Shown here: piece after piece, positions 17,236 to 26,957 of the stretch
Numbering within the stretch: position 1 is the first letter of the stretch
Layout of the letters: each line of letters starts with the position of its first letter
From: Phocaeicola faecalis
GTDB lineage: Bacteria; Bacteroidota; Bacteroidia; Bacteroidales; Bacteroidaceae
Assembly (NCBI RefSeq): GCF_021730445.1
Contig: NZ_JADNRM010000018.1
Location: forward strand, 358-64,357
Reading direction: 5' to 3'
Length of the DNA: 64,000 nt
The notes under the pieces: model-generated
What the model saw: the letters and a program-made list of their open reading frames with translations, nothing else
Databases searched by the model: none
Told to the model about the DNA's origin: nothing
Position numbers and translations under genes: made by a program

Positions 17236-19227
17236 ATGAGTGAAACTAATAATAACAACAAGCCTAAAATAAATATGCCACGCTTCAATTTAAGCTGGTT
17301 ATATGTTATCATCGCAATGAGCTTTGGTATCCTCTATTTTTCCAATCAAGAAGGGGGAGTAGACAAGCAAATCACTTATACCGAGTTTAAAGACATGGTG
17401 AACAAGGGATATGCGGATAAAATCATTGCTTATGATAACAATACAGTTGAAATGTTTATCAAGCCTGAATATATAAAAGATGTATTCAAGAATGATTATA
17501 AGAAAGTAGGAAGAAGCCCCTTTCTGAACGTAGAAATCGGTTCGATGGAATCATTAGACAAGTTTTTGGAGAAAGCTCAGGAAGAAGGCCATTTCACAGG
17601 TTCAATCAGTTACGAGAAAAAACGTGACTATTTCGGTGCTCTATTTTGGAATATCGCTCCTTTCTTGCTCTTGATTGGTATCTGGATGTTTGCCATGCGC
17701 CGTATGAGCGGAGGCGGGGGTTCGGGTGGCGCCAATCCTTTTAACGTGGGTAAAAGTAAAGCTCAGGTATATGAGAAAGGAGACAAGACCAACCGGATTA
17801 CATTTAAGGATGTAGCCGGCCAAGCTGAAGCAAAGCAGGAGGTGGAAGAAATTGTAGAGTTCCTGAAACAACCGCAGAAATATACGGAACTTGGAGGTAA
17901 GATACCTAAAGGTGCCTTGCTTGTAGGCCCTCCGGGAACCGGTAAGACTCTGCTTGCAAAAGCCGTGGCAGGTGAAGCGGATGTTCCGTTCTTCTCATTG
18001 TCTGGTTCTGACTTTGTAGAAATGTTTGTCGGTGTAGGTGCTTCACGCGTTCGTGACCTTTTCCGTCAGGCCAAGGAAAAAGCTCCCTGTATTATCTTCA
18101 TCGACGAAATTGATGCAGTGGGACGTGCACGTGGCAAAAACCCGAGTATGGGTGGAAATGACGAGCGCGAAAACACACTGAACCAATTATTAACCGAAAT
18201 GGACGGCTTCGGTTCTAACAGTGGCGTCATTATTTTGGCCGCTACCAACCGTGTAGACATCCTTGATAAAGCATTGCTTCGCGCCGGACGTTTCGACCGT
18301 CAAATTCATGTTGACTTACCCGACTTGAATGAACGTAAAGAAGTATTCGGTGTACATTTAAAGCCCCTGAAACTGGACCATTCGGTGGATGTGGATTTAT
18401 TGGCCCGTCAGACTCCGGGATTCAGCGGTGCGGATATTGCCAATGTATGTAATGAGGCTGCCCTGATTGCCGCCCGTCATGGAAGACCTGCCGTAGGGAA
18501 ACAAGATTTTCTGGATGCGGTAGACCGTATTATCGGCGGTTTGGAGAAGAAAACCAAAATTATGACCGCTGAAGAGAAGAATACGATTGCTTTACACGAG
18601 GCCGGTCATGCCACCCTTTCATGGTTTCTGGAACATGCCAATCCATTGATTAAGGTCACCATCGTTCCGCGTGGCCGCGCTTTAGGTGCTGCGTGGTATT
18701 TGCCGGAAGAAAGACAAATCACCACTAAAGAACAGATGTTGGACGAGATGTGTGCCACTTTAGGCGGACGTGCCGCTGAAGAGTTGTTCACCGGACATAT
18801 TTCAACCGGGGCCATGAACGACTTGGAAAGAGTGACCAAACAATCTTACGGCATGATTGCATACGCCGGAATGAGCGACAAGTTGCCTAACTTATGTTAT
18901 TACAGCAATGACGAATATTCTTTTAGCAAACCATACAGCGACCGTACAGCCGAACTTATTGACGAAGAAGTCAAACGCATGATTAACGAACAATATGATC
19001 GTGCCAAAGCTATTTTGTCCGAGCACAAAGACGGACACAACGAGTTGGCTCGTCTTCTGGTTGAAAAAGAAGTTATTTTTGCCGAGGATGTCGAGCGCAT
19101 ATTCGGTAAACGTCCCTGGACTTCACGCTCAGAAGAAATTATGGCTGCTGAAGAAGGAACTTCAAAAACTATAAAAGTAACTGAAAGCTTTGAGGAAAAG
19201 GAAACAGAAGAAAAGAAAGAAGCATAA
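17236..19227 (+). CDS. ftsH: ATP-dependent zinc metalloprotease FtsH
   Basis: A 663-aa inner-membrane AAA+ protease. Two membrane spans flank a periplasmic domain (about residues 19-35 and 136-154). A Gly-rich linker precedes the AAA module with Walker A GPPGTGKT at 231-238, Walker [11 protein letters not shown] at 285-294, and a second region of homology near [13 protein letters not shown] and GRFDRQ. The M41 protease domain has the zinc motif HEAGH at 454-458. The acidic, Lys/Glu-rich tail is typical. It degrades misfolded membrane proteins and regulatory substrates. It lies between rsfS and cdsA; a hairpin separates it from cdsA. Confidence 0.97.
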   Translation: MSETNNNNKPKINMPRFNLSWLYVIIAMSFGILYFSNQEGGVDKQITYTEFKDMVNKGYADKIIAYDNNTVEMFIKPEYIKDVFKNDYKKVGRSPFLNVEIGSMESLDKFLEKAQEEGHFTGSISYEKKRDYFGALFWNIAPFLLLIGIWMFAMRRMSGGGGSGGANPFNVGKSKAQVYEKGDKTNRITFKDVAGQAEAKQEVEEIVEFLKQPQKYTELGGKIPKGALLVGPPGTGKTLLAKAVAGEADVPFFSLSGSDFVEMFVGVGASRVRDLFRQAKEKAPCIIFIDEIDAVGRARGKNPSMGGNDERENTLNQLLTEMDGFGSNSGVIILAATNRVDILDKALLRAGRFDRQIHVDLPDLNERKEVFGVHLKPLKLDHSVDVDLLARQTPGFSGADIANVCNEAALIAARHGRPAVGKQDFLDAVDRIIGGLEKKTKIMTAEEKNTIALHEAGHATLSWFLEHANPLIKVTIVPRGRALGAAWYLPEERQITTKEQMLDEMCATLGGRAAEELFTGHISTGAMNDLERVTKQSYGMIAYAGMSDKLPNLCYYSNDEYSFSKPYSDRTAELIDEEVKRMINEQYDRAKAILSEHKDGHNELARLLVEKEVIFAEDVERIFGKRPWTSRSEEIMAAEEGTSKTIKVTESFEEKETEEKKEA

Positions 19228-19237
19228 ACAATAAGTA

Positions 19238-19290
19238 TTGCCATTCCATATTTTCAACTCAAGGCAGACAAAGAAAGTATGGGATGGCAT
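19238..19290 (+). promoter_or_regulatory. Hairpin between ftsH and cdsA
   Basis: TTGCCATTCCATATTTTC is complementary, with a few mismatches, to GAAAGTATGGGATGGCA after a loop of about 17 nt. It has no U-run after it, so it is more likely an mRNA processing or attenuating element than a full terminator. Confidence 0.45.
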
Positions 19291-19315
19291 TAGTCTATTA
19301 CATAATCAAATTACC

Positions 19316-20155
19316 ATGAAAAACAATTTCATGCAACGTGCCATTACCGGGATTATTTTCGTAGCAGTATTAATCGGCTGTATATTAGGAGGTCCTATCT
19401 CATTCGGCATTCTGTTTGCTATTATCAGTGCAGCAGCCATCAATGAATTTGGCAATTTAGTAAACAAGCAAGAAGACGTGCAGATGAATAAGCGTATCTG
19501 CATCTTAGGAGGTATATTCTTATTTCTATGCTTTTTCTATTATGGCATCAATCCTGCCCAAACAGGTATATTCGTTCCCTATCTGGCATTAATCATCTAT
19601 CTGATGGTGAGCGAACTGTATCTCAAGAAGAAAAATCCGTTGAATAATTGGGCTTACGCCATGTTCAGCCAAATTTATCTTGCATTGCCGTTTGCTTTAT
19701 TAAATGTATTGGCATTCCATTCTGATGAAGCAACCAGCATTTCACAATACAATCCTATTCTTCCTCTCTCCATCTTTATCTTTAATTGGGTTAATGATAC
19801 GGGTGCTTATTGTACCGGAATGCTTTTCGGGAAGCACCGTTTATTTGAACGCATCTCACCCAAGAAATCATGGGAAGGTTCTATCGGCGGTGGCGTATTC
19901 AGCATTATCGCTGCTTTCGTCATGGCTTATTTTTTCCCATTTATGTCAATGGGAGTATGGGTAGGACTGGGATTGACTGTCGTCGTATTCGGTACATGGG
20001 GTGACTTGAGTGAGTCACTGTTCAAGCGTCATCTGGGATTGAAAGACTCCGGAAACATTCTGCCGGGACATGGTGGAATACTTGACCGTTTTGACAGTGC
20101 CATCCTCGCTATCCCGGCAGCAGTAGTTTATTTATATGTGATATCTTTATTTTAA
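19316..20155 (+). CDS. cdsA: Phosphatidate cytidylyltransferase CdsA
   Basis: An integral-membrane enzyme of about 279 aa that makes CDP-diacylglycerol from phosphatidic acid and CTP, the branch point for phospholipids. The CDS signature is present near the C terminus, SLFKRHLGLKDSGNILPGHG, followed by GILDRFDS; PKKSWEGSIGG lies before it. About eight hydrophobic segments are visible. ATG 19316 (MKNNFMQRAITG) is preferred over an in-frame upstream codon at 19238, which falls in the hairpin. The 3' end overlaps the convergent NigD-like gene by 9 bp. Confidence 0.94.
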   Translation: MKNNFMQRAITGIIFVAVLIGCILGGPISFGILFAIISAAAINEFGNLVNKQEDVQMNKRICILGGIFLFLCFFYYGINPAQTGIFVPYLALIIYLMVSELYLKKKNPLNNWAYAMFSQIYLALPFALLNVLAFHSDEATSISQYNPILPLSIFIFNWVNDTGAYCTGMLFGKHRLFERISPKKSWEGSIGGGVFSIIAAFVMAYFFPFMSMGVWVGLGLTVVVFGTWGDLSESLFKRHLGLKDSGNILPGHGGILDRFDSAILAIPAAVVYLYVISLF

Positions 20156-20881
20156 TTCCGATAAATCGAACGGAGTGAATGAGGGAACAGCCTCATCCGT
20201 CAGCGGATAAGAAAAAGTATATGTTTTTTCATTTCCGGCGGATGTCTTAACCAATACTTTTAATCCTTTCAGACTACTATTGGAAGGTCCGTATTTGCCC
20301 AATTTAAATGAGACCATGCCGGGAACTAATCTTCCGGCACTTCCATTACTATTATAACGAAGCTCCAAATGAGCATATCCGTCATCCACCAAAGGAATCA
20401 TTTCATTAAACACCAAGTTTAAAATCGGTTTCTGCGGATTCGGATAGTTCAGCATAAAGCGTACATTCAGATAATCGTCGGAAGGCCAGATATCCCTAAC
20501 CTGCACCACCTGATTTCCAATACTGTCCACATTCTCTACATTCAGTGAAAGGACCTCTTGCACAGGCACCATCGTATAATCATTCAAACGTATATTATAG
20601 CTGAAACCATCTTCACCGGGTTGCAACAAGCTAAAGCTGCCAAACACACGTTCGTCTGCTTTAAGATCTTTGTAAGGAACAAGGGTTTGTACCACCCACA
20701 TCTTCTTGCCGTTATCCAAGACAAAATAAGGAGCGTCATACTGAGGCGGACGTTCTACCGTTGCCATTCCTACCGTTACTGTAGCATTGGGATAATCATC
20801 GTCATCATTTCCACAACCATAAAAAGCAGATACCCCAATAAGAAGTCCTGCCATCAAAAAACTTTTCAATTTATATTTCAT
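20147..20881 (-). CDS. NigD-like lipoprotein
   Basis: A 244-aa lipoprotein: signal MKYKLKSFLMAGLLIGVSAF, lipobox FYGC with Cys at about 23, then GNDDDDYP. The mature part starts with a small beta domain of the NigD-like family (VTVGMATVERP, FVLDNGKKMWVV, YKDLKADERVFGSFSLL). NigD-like proteins are exported Bacteroidales lipoproteins; nigD was named after a bacteriocin gene cluster, but stand-alone copies have no assigned role. It is convergent with cdsA (9-bp overlap). Confidence 0.85.
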   Translation of the reverse strand: MKYKLKSFLMAGLLIGVSAFYGCGNDDDDYPNATVTVGMATVERPPQYDAPYFVLDNGKKMWVVQTLVPYKDLKADERVFGSFSLLQPGEDGFSYNIRLNDYTMVPVQEVLSLNVENVDSIGNQVVQVRDIWPSDDYLNVRFMLNYPNPQKPILNLVFNEMIPLVDDGYAHLELRYNSNGSAGRLVPGMVSFKLGKYGPSNSSLKGLKVLVKTSAGNEKTYTFSYPLTDEAVPSFTPFDLSELK

Positions 20882-20938
20882 ATACTTCGGGATTTAGGTT
20901 CATTATTCCCGAAACAACAAAACTATCCCCTAAAAAGT

Positions 20939-22078
20939 TTATTTCTTCAATAAAGCCACCATTTGTCGTGCCGCTTGCCGGGAAGCTCCTGCCGGTCCCA
21001 ATATCTGGATGATACGCTCGTACTCACCCAACATTTGTTCTCTATACACCTTATTATATAAGATAGCCTCGAGTTCTGAACGGATATTCGCAACAGTCAT
21101 CGTATCAGCAACCAGCTCACGGACAACTTCTTTATCGGCAACCAGATTGACTAATGAAATATATTTCACCTTCAGAATATGCCGGCGCAAAAATGCAATA
21201 AACTTTCCAAGAGGAGTATGATAACATACCACCTGTGGCACCCGGAACAATGCCGTTTCCAATGTGGCTGTTCCCGAAGTCACCAATGCCGCCTGTGCCT
21301 GCCGCAACAATCGGTAAGTTTGTCCAAAGACTATTTTAACAGGAACTTTCGGATTCAGATATTCTTCATAATAAGAAGGTTCCATACCCGGCGCACCGGC
21401 AAGCACCAATTGATAATCCTTTGTAAAGGGTGCGGCCGCCTCCAACATTTTAGGGAGATTATCCTTTATCTCCTGTTTGCGGCTGCCGGCAAGCAGAGCA
21501 ATAACCGGTTTGTCTGCCAAACCGTTTTCGGCTGCAAAAGCGCCGAAAGTTTCCACATTACCTTTGCAATATTCATCCACCGCATCCACACACGGATTCC
21601 CCACATAATGAATAGGATAATGATGCCCTGCAAAAAAATCGACTTCAAACGGAAGAATAGAAAACAGTTCATCCACATCTCGCTTGATGTTCTTTATCCT
21701 ATATTCTTTCCATGCCCAAATCTTGGGAGAAATATAATAGTAAACAGGTATTTGAGTGTTCTTTTTGATATATTCAGCTATTTTCAAATTAAATCCGGGA
21801 TAATCCACCAAAATGACAACATCGGGCTGCCATGCTACAATATCCTCCTGACATTGTTTCATATTACGAAGAATAGTTCGCAAATGCAATAATACGGGAA
21901 TAAACCCCATATAAGCCAGCTCTTTATAATGCTTTACTCGGCTTCCTCCAACAGCACTCATTTTGTCCCCTCCAAAGAAACGGAAATCTGCGTGAGAATC
22001 TTCTTGCTGCAAAGCACGCATCAAATTGGATGCATGCAAATCTCCTGATGCCTCGCCTACTATTAAATAGTATTTCAT
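20939..22078 (-). CDS. lpxB: Lipid-A-disaccharide synthase LpxB
   Basis: A 379-aa glycosyltransferase (GT19) that joins UDP-diacylglucosamine and lipid X to make the lipid A disaccharide at the inner face of the membrane. Visible: N-terminal [13 protein letters not shown] at residues 8-20, [11 protein letters not shown] near 34-44, [14 protein letters not shown] near 118-131, [10 protein letters not shown] near 195-204 and the acceptor-side [11 protein letters not shown] near 270-280. It starts inside the last codons of surE (4-bp overlap), giving translational coupling. Confidence 0.96.
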   Translation of the reverse strand: MKYYLIVGEASGDLHASNLMRALQQEDSHADFRFFGGDKMSAVGGSRVKHYKELAYMGFIPVLLHLRTILRNMKQCQEDIVAWQPDVVILVDYPGFNLKIAEYIKKNTQIPVYYYISPKIWAWKEYRIKNIKRDVDELFSILPFEVDFFAGHHYPIHYVGNPCVDAVDEYCKGNVETFGAFAAENGLADKPVIALLAGSRKQEIKDNLPKMLEAAAPFTKDYQLVLAGAPGMEPSYYEEYLNPKVPVKIVFGQTYRLLRQAQAALVTSGTATLETALFRVPQVVCYHTPLGKFIAFLRRHILKVKYISLVNLVADKEVVRELVADTMTVANIRSELEAILYNKVYREQMLGEYERIIQILGPAGASRQAARQMVALLKK

Positions 22079-22848
22079 ACGTCTAACTTCCAGTTTTTCA
22101 ATTCCTTCATTACACTATAAGCCGTAACATCTATCTGTGTAGGCGTGACGGCAACATAACCGTGTTCCAACGCCCAATGGTCAGAATCAACAGCATCAGG
22201 CTCATGATTCACAAACTGCCCTGTCAACCAATAATATTCTCCACCTCTGGGATGCTGACAAACTTTCCATTCCTTATCCCAAACACCGGCCGTCTGACGG
22301 CAAATACGGACTCCCTTGAATGCTGCGACATCTGGGAAGTTCACGTTCAGACAAATACCGGCCGGTAAACCATGTTCAAGCACTTCTTCCGTTATTCTGC
22401 GAATATAAGGCAATAATGCAGAAAAATCAGCATCGGCAAAATGATTACACAAAGAATAACCTATGGACGGAATACCCTTCAAACAACCTTCGATTACCAC
22501 TCCCATTGTACCGGAGTAATGTACATTCACAGCAGAGTTATCACCATGATTAATTCCACCTATCACCACATCAGGACGACGGGGAACTGCAGTATGCAAA
22601 GCCAGCTTCACACAATCAACCGGAGTACCGCTACATTTATATACAGTCAGGTCTTCTTCTTCACGCACTTTATAATATCTGACAGGATACTCCGAAGTAA
22701 TTGAGCCGGATGCACCGGAACGTGGTCCGTCGGGAGCCATTACAATAATCTCCCCCAATCCGCGCAACGCACGAATCAACTCATTCAACCCCTTGGCAGT
22801 CACTCCGTCATCATTAGACAATAATATCAATGGTTTCTCTTTCTTCAT
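22075..22848 (-). CDS. surE: 5'/3'-nucleotidase SurE
   Basis: A survival protein and metal-dependent nucleoside-monophosphate phosphatase of about 257 aa. The N-terminal metal-binding motif LLSNDDGV is at residues 9-16 of the chosen start ([10 protein letters not shown]). Downstream are the family segments [29 protein letters not shown] and [19 protein letters not shown] further in-frame ATG lies three codons upstream at 22857; either is possible, and MKK at 22848 matches the usual N terminus better. It is co-transcribed with lpxB. Confidence 0.95.
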   Translation of the reverse strand: MKKEKPLILLSNDDGVTAKGLNELIRALRGLGEIIVMAPDGPRSGASGSITSEYPVRYYKVREEEDLTVYKCSGTPVDCVKLALHTAVPRRPDVVIGGINHGDNSAVNVHYSGTMGVVIEGCLKGIPSIGYSLCNHFADADFSALLPYIRRITEEVLEHGLPAGICLNVNFPDVAAFKGVRICRQTAGVWDKEWKVCQHPRGGEYYWLTGQFVNHEPDAVDSDHWALEHGYVAVTPTQIDVTAYSVMKELKNWKLDV

Positions 22849-23110
22849 ATTTATCAAATCTCTATTTTTCTTGGAGCGTAAAGATACAACTCTTTACCCG
22901 AACTATCCCCCCTGAGAATAGAAAATTATCTTAATCTTCTACAACCCAGTGCTAAAATTGAAATAGAATTGGCAGGAAATAATTATCTTTGCCCTCGTTG
23001 AGTTATTAACAAAACCAATGAGTTATCAACAGTTTTGCTAATGTCTGCCGATTTTAATAGGTGTGCTCATCTATTATTAGTTACTTCGCAGCGAGAAAAA
23101 ACTGATTAAT
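22849..23110. promoter_or_regulatory. Intergenic region upstream of parA
   Basis: The region between divergent surE and parA has a plus-strand -7 box TATCTTTG at 22984-22991 and a long leader of about 110 nt before parA. GAGTTATTAAC and GAGTTATCAAC repeat at 22999-23034. No parS-like palindrome was identified. Confidence 0.5.
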
Positions 23111-23878
23111 ATGGGAAAAATTATTGCTTTAGCCAATCAAAAGGGTGGAGTAGGTAAAACTACCACCACTATTAACCTGGCTGCTTCTCTGGCTACACTG
23201 GAGAAAAAAGTACTGGTTATCGATGCTGACCCTCAGGCCAATGCATCATCAGGATTGGGTGTGAACATTAAAGAGGTAGAATGCTCTATCTATGAATGTC
23301 TTATCAACAAAGCCGATATACGGGAAGCAATTTATACCACCGACATCGACGGACTCGACATTGTTTCTTCTCACATCGACCTGGTAGGGGCGGAAATAGA
23401 AATGCTGAACTTGGAAGACCGTGAAAAGATAATGAAAAGAGTGCTTGGCCCAATGAAAAACGAATATGACTATATTCTGATAGACTGCTCGCCTTCATTG
23501 GGACTCATCACTATAAACGCACTGACTGCGGCAGATTCTGTAATCATCCCCGTGCAGTGTGAATATTTTGCCTTGGAAGGTATCAGCAAATTGCTGAACA
23601 CCATTAAGATTATTAAATCGAAACTAAACCCGTCACTGGAAATAGAAGGCTTCTTGCTGACTATGTTCGATTCACGCCTCCGTCTGGCCAACCAGATTTA
23701 CGATGAAGTGAAAAGACACTTTCAGGAACTGGTATTTAAAACGATTATCCAGCGAAACGTTAAACTGAGCGAAGCTCCCAGCCACGGCATACCTGTCATT
23801 CTATATGATACCGACTCAACCGGAGCCAAGAACCATTTAGCGTTAGCACAAGAAATTATAACACGTAACAGTAAGTAA
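23111..23878 (+). CDS. parA: Chromosome-partitioning ATPase ParA (Soj)
   Basis: A 255-aa deviant Walker A ATPase that works with ParB bound at parS to segregate the replication origin. Deviant Walker A KGGVGKTTTT lies at residues 11-20, VIDADPQANAS near 38-48, DYILIDCSPSLG near 118-129, and the C-terminal HGIPVILYD near 222-230. Length fits the chromosomal Soj type with no N-terminal HTH. parB follows 3 bp after the stop. Confidence 0.96.
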   Translation: MGKIIALANQKGGVGKTTTTINLAASLATLEKKVLVIDADPQANASSGLGVNIKEVECSIYECLINKADIREAIYTTDIDGLDIVSSHIDLVGAEIEMLNLEDREKIMKRVLGPMKNEYDYILIDCSPSLGLITINALTAADSVIIPVQCEYFALEGISKLLNTIKIIKSKLNPSLEIEGFLLTMFDSRLRLANQIYDEVKRHFQELVFKTIIQRNVKLSEAPSHGIPVILYDTDSTGAKNHLALAQEIITRNSK

Positions 23879-23881
23879 ACG

Positions 23882-24778
23882 ATGGCAGTACAGAAGAAAT
23901 TTGCTTTAGGACGCGGACTTGACGCACTGATTTCGACCGAAGAAGTAAAGACCTCCGGTTCTTCTTCTATTAATGAAATAGAACTGAGCAAAATCTCCGT
24001 CAACCCGAACCAGCCGCGTCGCGAATTTGACCCGATAGCGCTTCAGGAGTTGGCTGACTCTATCGCTGAAATCGGTATTATCCAACCTATAACGTTACGT
24101 CAACTGAATGAAGACTCTTATCAAATCATCGCCGGGGAGCGTCGTTATCGCGCCTCTGTCCAAGCCGGACTAAAAACAATTCCTGCCTATATCCGCACAG
24201 CCGACGACGAAAATGTGATGGAAATGGCATTGATTGAAAACATTCAGCGGGAGGATTTGAATTCATTGGAAATAGCGTTGGCTTATCAGCATTTGTTGGA
24301 ACAATACGAACTGACACAGGAGCGCCTAAGTGAACGTATCGGCAAGAAACGTACTACGATAGCCAACTATCTCCGTCTGTTAAAACTACCGGCGCAGATT
24401 CAGGTAGCTTTAAAGAACCGTGAAATAGATATGGGACACGCCCGGGCATTGCTGGCATTGGATGACCCTAAAACCCAGATACGAATATTTAATGAAATAC
24501 AGGCACAGGGCTATTCCGTACGCAAAGTGGAAGAGATAGTAAAAGCACTGACAAGCGGTGAAACCATAGACAGCGGCGGCAAGAAAATAAAACCGAAAGG
24601 CAGCAAACTTTCGGAGGAGTATACTATCTTGCAAAACCATCTATGCGGTTTCTTCGGTTCAAAAGTACAACTATCATGTACAACTAAAGGAAAAGGCAAA
24701 ATCAGCATTCCTTTTAATAATGAAGAAGATCTTGAGCGTATCATGGAAATATTTGATTCGCTAAAGAAAAAAGAATAA
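23882..24778 (+). CDS. parB: Chromosome-partitioning protein ParB (Spo0J)
   Basis: A 298-aa parS-binding CTPase/clamp protein. It has the N-terminal ParA-stimulating motif LGRGLDALI at residues 9-17, then the ParB/Srx domain with VNPNQPRREFD near 40-50, GERRYRAS near 84-91 and ENIQREDLN near 113-121. A helix-turn-helix follows near 140-165 (LSERIGKKRTTIANYLRLL), and a C-terminal dimerisation region closes the protein. It is tightly coupled to parA (3-bp gap). Confidence 0.96.
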   Translation: MAVQKKFALGRGLDALISTEEVKTSGSSSINEIELSKISVNPNQPRREFDPIALQELADSIAEIGIIQPITLRQLNEDSYQIIAGERRYRASVQAGLKTIPAYIRTADDENVMEMALIENIQREDLNSLEIALAYQHLLEQYELTQERLSERIGKKRTTIANYLRLLKLPAQIQVALKNREIDMGHARALLALDDPKTQIRIFNEIQAQGYSVRKVEEIVKALTSGETIDSGGKKIKPKGSKLSEEYTILQNHLCGFFGSKVQLSCTTKGKGKISIPFNNEEDLERIMEIFDSLKKKE

Positions 24779-24793
24779 AGCGCTATTACGACA

Positions 24794-25591
24794 TTGGAAA
24801 AAAGAATATCCACATATAAACTACTGTCTCTTTTGCTCTTGTGCTTGTTATGGGCCGGGAGTACGGATGTTTACGCCCAGAAAGCACGTCAACGCCGAAT
24901 GGGAATACGCGTAGATTCGCTGGCTCTCAGACAGCAAGCAATCACAGACAGTTTGACTACAGACAGTATAACAACCGACAGTCTGGCTATACTGAACAAA
25001 AAAGAGATAGAAAAGCTGGAAGCTCCGGTTGACACCGCACTGCTGGCAAAGAAAAACGACTCCATACAAAAAGCCCTACCGACGGAAAAGAAACGGTTTA
25101 TCCCCAACTCGAACCGTGCTACATGGCTGGCTTTGATAATCCCGGGAGGAGGACAGATTTACAATAGGAAATATTGGAAATTGCCTATCGTATACGGCGG
25201 ATTTATGGGATGTGCCTACGCGCTGAGTTGGAACGGCAAGATGTACAAAGATTACTCGCAAGCATACCTTGATATCATGGACGATGACCCCAATACAAAA
25301 AGCTATGAAGATTTTCTTCCGCCCAATGCGGACATCTCCGGTCAGGAGGAACGATACAAGGAGATTTTCAGAAAAAGAAAAGACCTCTATCGCCGCCAGC
25401 GCGATTTAAGTATATTTGCGTTTATTGGTGTGTACCTATTGTCTGTGATAGACGCTTATGTAGATGCCGAACTTTCGGACTTTGATATTTCAAAAGACTT
25501 GGGTCTCAAAATAGAGCCTGTTATTTTTAACGATGGCCGCAATAAAATCGGTGGGAACGCAATCGGTTTACAATGCAGCCTCAAATTTTAA
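24794..25591 (+). CDS. DUF5683 domain-containing membrane protein, TTG start
   Basis: A 265-aa protein with a signal or anchor segment (YKLLSLLLLCLLWAG, ending VYAQ). A Ser/Thr/Asp-rich low-complexity linker with repeated DSLTTDSITTDSL pattern spans about 50-65. The DUF5683 domain has IPGGGQIYNRKYWKLPIVYG near 115-134, and two or three hydrophobic segments follow. The only start that keeps the signal sequence is TTG at 24794, 15 bp after parB, suggesting coupling. Function is unknown. It lies in the order parA-parB-DUF5683-transglycosylase. Confidence 0.82.
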   Translation: MEKRISTYKLLSLLLLCLLWAGSTDVYAQKARQRRMGIRVDSLALRQQAITDSLTTDSITTDSLAILNKKEIEKLEAPVDTALLAKKNDSIQKALPTEKKRFIPNSNRATWLALIIPGGGQIYNRKYWKLPIVYGGFMGCAYALSWNGKMYKDYSQAYLDIMDDDPNTKSYEDFLPPNADISGQEERYKEIFRKRKDLYRRQRDLSIFAFIGVYLLSVIDAYVDAELSDFDISKDLGLKIEPVIFNDGRNKIGGNAIGLQCSLKF

Positions 25592-25596
25592 ATCGC

Positions 25597-26856
25597 ATGA
25601 AAAACTTTTTAATTGGCTTATTCGCACTTATAGGAACGACAGGAATCAGTGCACAAACACAAAGCATCACTGTTCACTCACAAACGACAGGAAAAGAAGA
25701 AGTTATTGACATCCCTGAAAGTATGCAGTCTGAAATGGACAGCCTATTTTGGGACTGGCAATCAAAGAATTACATCAGTATGGGTGAAAACTGCAAAATG
25801 ACTTCAGCCAACCCCATTGTCAGTGATTCTATCTACATGGATCGTTTGTCACGTATCCCGTCTATCATAGAAATGCCTTACAATGAAGCTGTTAGAAAGT
25901 TTATAGATATGTATGCCAACCGTTTGCGCAATAAGGTGTCTTTCATGTTGGCAGCAACAAACTTCTATATGCCTATTTTTGAAGAAGCGCTTGATTTATA
26001 TGACCTACCCATGGAATTAAAATATCTTCCTATCATTGAGTCCGCACTAAATCCCGTAGCAGTTTCCCGACAGGGAGCTACCGGCTTGTGGCAGTTCATG
26101 CTGGGAACAGGAAAAATATATGGGCTGAAAAACAACAGCCTGATAGACGAAAGACGCGACCCCATCAAATCGACTTGGGCTGCCGCGCGTTATTTAAAGG
26201 ACCTTTATGCCATCTATCAGGACTGGAACCTTGTATTGGCTGCCTACAATTGTGGTCCGGGCACCATCAATAAAGCAATACGACGTGCCGGCGGTGCAAC
26301 AGACTATTGGACCATCTATAATTACTTGCCCAAAGAAACCAGAGGATATGTACCTGCTTTTATTGCAGCCAACTATATTATGACCTACTATTGTGAACAC
26401 GGTATTTGCCCGATGGAAACTCAGCTTCCCTCGACAACCGACACTATCCATATCCATAAAGACCTTCATTTGCAACAAGTGGCAGAAGTCTGCAGCCTCA
26501 ACATAGACCAATTACGCAGCCTGAATCCACAATATAAAAAGGATATCATTCCCGGCAACAGCGAATTATGCGTACTGCGTCTGCCCAACAACACAGTCAG
26601 CAATTTTATCGACCGCCAAGACAGTATCTTTGCGTACAAAACAGACGAATATCTGAAAAAAAGAAAAACCGTAGCTATCAAAGACAATGCCGGTATCCCT
26701 ACTTCATCCAAAGGAGCTGTATATCATAAAATCAAATCCGGTGATACATTGGGGGGAATTGCAGCCAAATATCATGTTTCCGTCAATCAATTGAGACGCC
26801 TCAACAACATAAAAGGCAATAATATCAGAGCCGGAAAATCATTGAGAATACGCTAA
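25597..26856 (+). CDS. mltD: MltD-like lytic transglycosylase with LysM
   Basis: An exported peptidoglycan lytic transglycosylase of about 419 aa. Signal peptide MKNFLIGLFALIGTTGISAQ; then an SLT (GH23) domain with catalytic Glu in PIIESALNP, the SRQGATGLWQFM segment and AAYNCGPGTINKAI. The C terminus has one degenerate LysM (LQQVAEVCSLNIDQLRSLNP) and one clear LysM (KIKSGDTLGGIAAKYHVSV). ATG 25597 is preferred to ATG 25573, which lies inside the DUF5683 gene and would spoil the signal. It probably ends the par operon. Confidence 0.9.
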   Translation: MKNFLIGLFALIGTTGISAQTQSITVHSQTTGKEEVIDIPESMQSEMDSLFWDWQSKNYISMGENCKMTSANPIVSDSIYMDRLSRIPSIIEMPYNEAVRKFIDMYANRLRNKVSFMLAATNFYMPIFEEALDLYDLPMELKYLPIIESALNPVAVSRQGATGLWQFMLGTGKIYGLKNNSLIDERRDPIKSTWAAARYLKDLYAIYQDWNLVLAAYNCGPGTINKAIRRAGGATDYWTIYNYLPKETRGYVPAFIAANYIMTYYCEHGICPMETQLPSTTDTIHIHKDLHLQQVAEVCSLNIDQLRSLNPQYKKDIIPGNSELCVLRLPNNTVSNFIDRQDSIFAYKTDEYLKKRKTVAIKDNAGIPTSSKGAVYHKIKSGDTLGGIAAKYHVSVNQLRRLNNIKGNNIRAGKSLRIR

Positions 26857-26901
26857 TTGGTAAAAAAGAAAGATTTAACACGATAGATTTATCGAAATCG
26901 C

Positions 26902-26931
26902 TTGCATAAAGATGTTTTTTGTATATTTTTG
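26902..26931 (+). promoter_or_regulatory. Promoter of the RelA/SpoT gene
   Basis: TTG at 26902-26904, a 19-bp spacer, then TATTTTTG at 26924-26931: a full match to the Bacteroides promoter pattern. The start codon follows 26 bp later, after AGGAGG. Confidence 0.8.
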
Positions 26932-26957
26932 CATTATAGATTATATAGGAGGCAATT

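Noticed and set aside
22849-23110. parS site near parAB
   Set aside because: No palindrome resembling the TGTTNCACGTGAAACA pattern was found on reading; parS may lie elsewhere.
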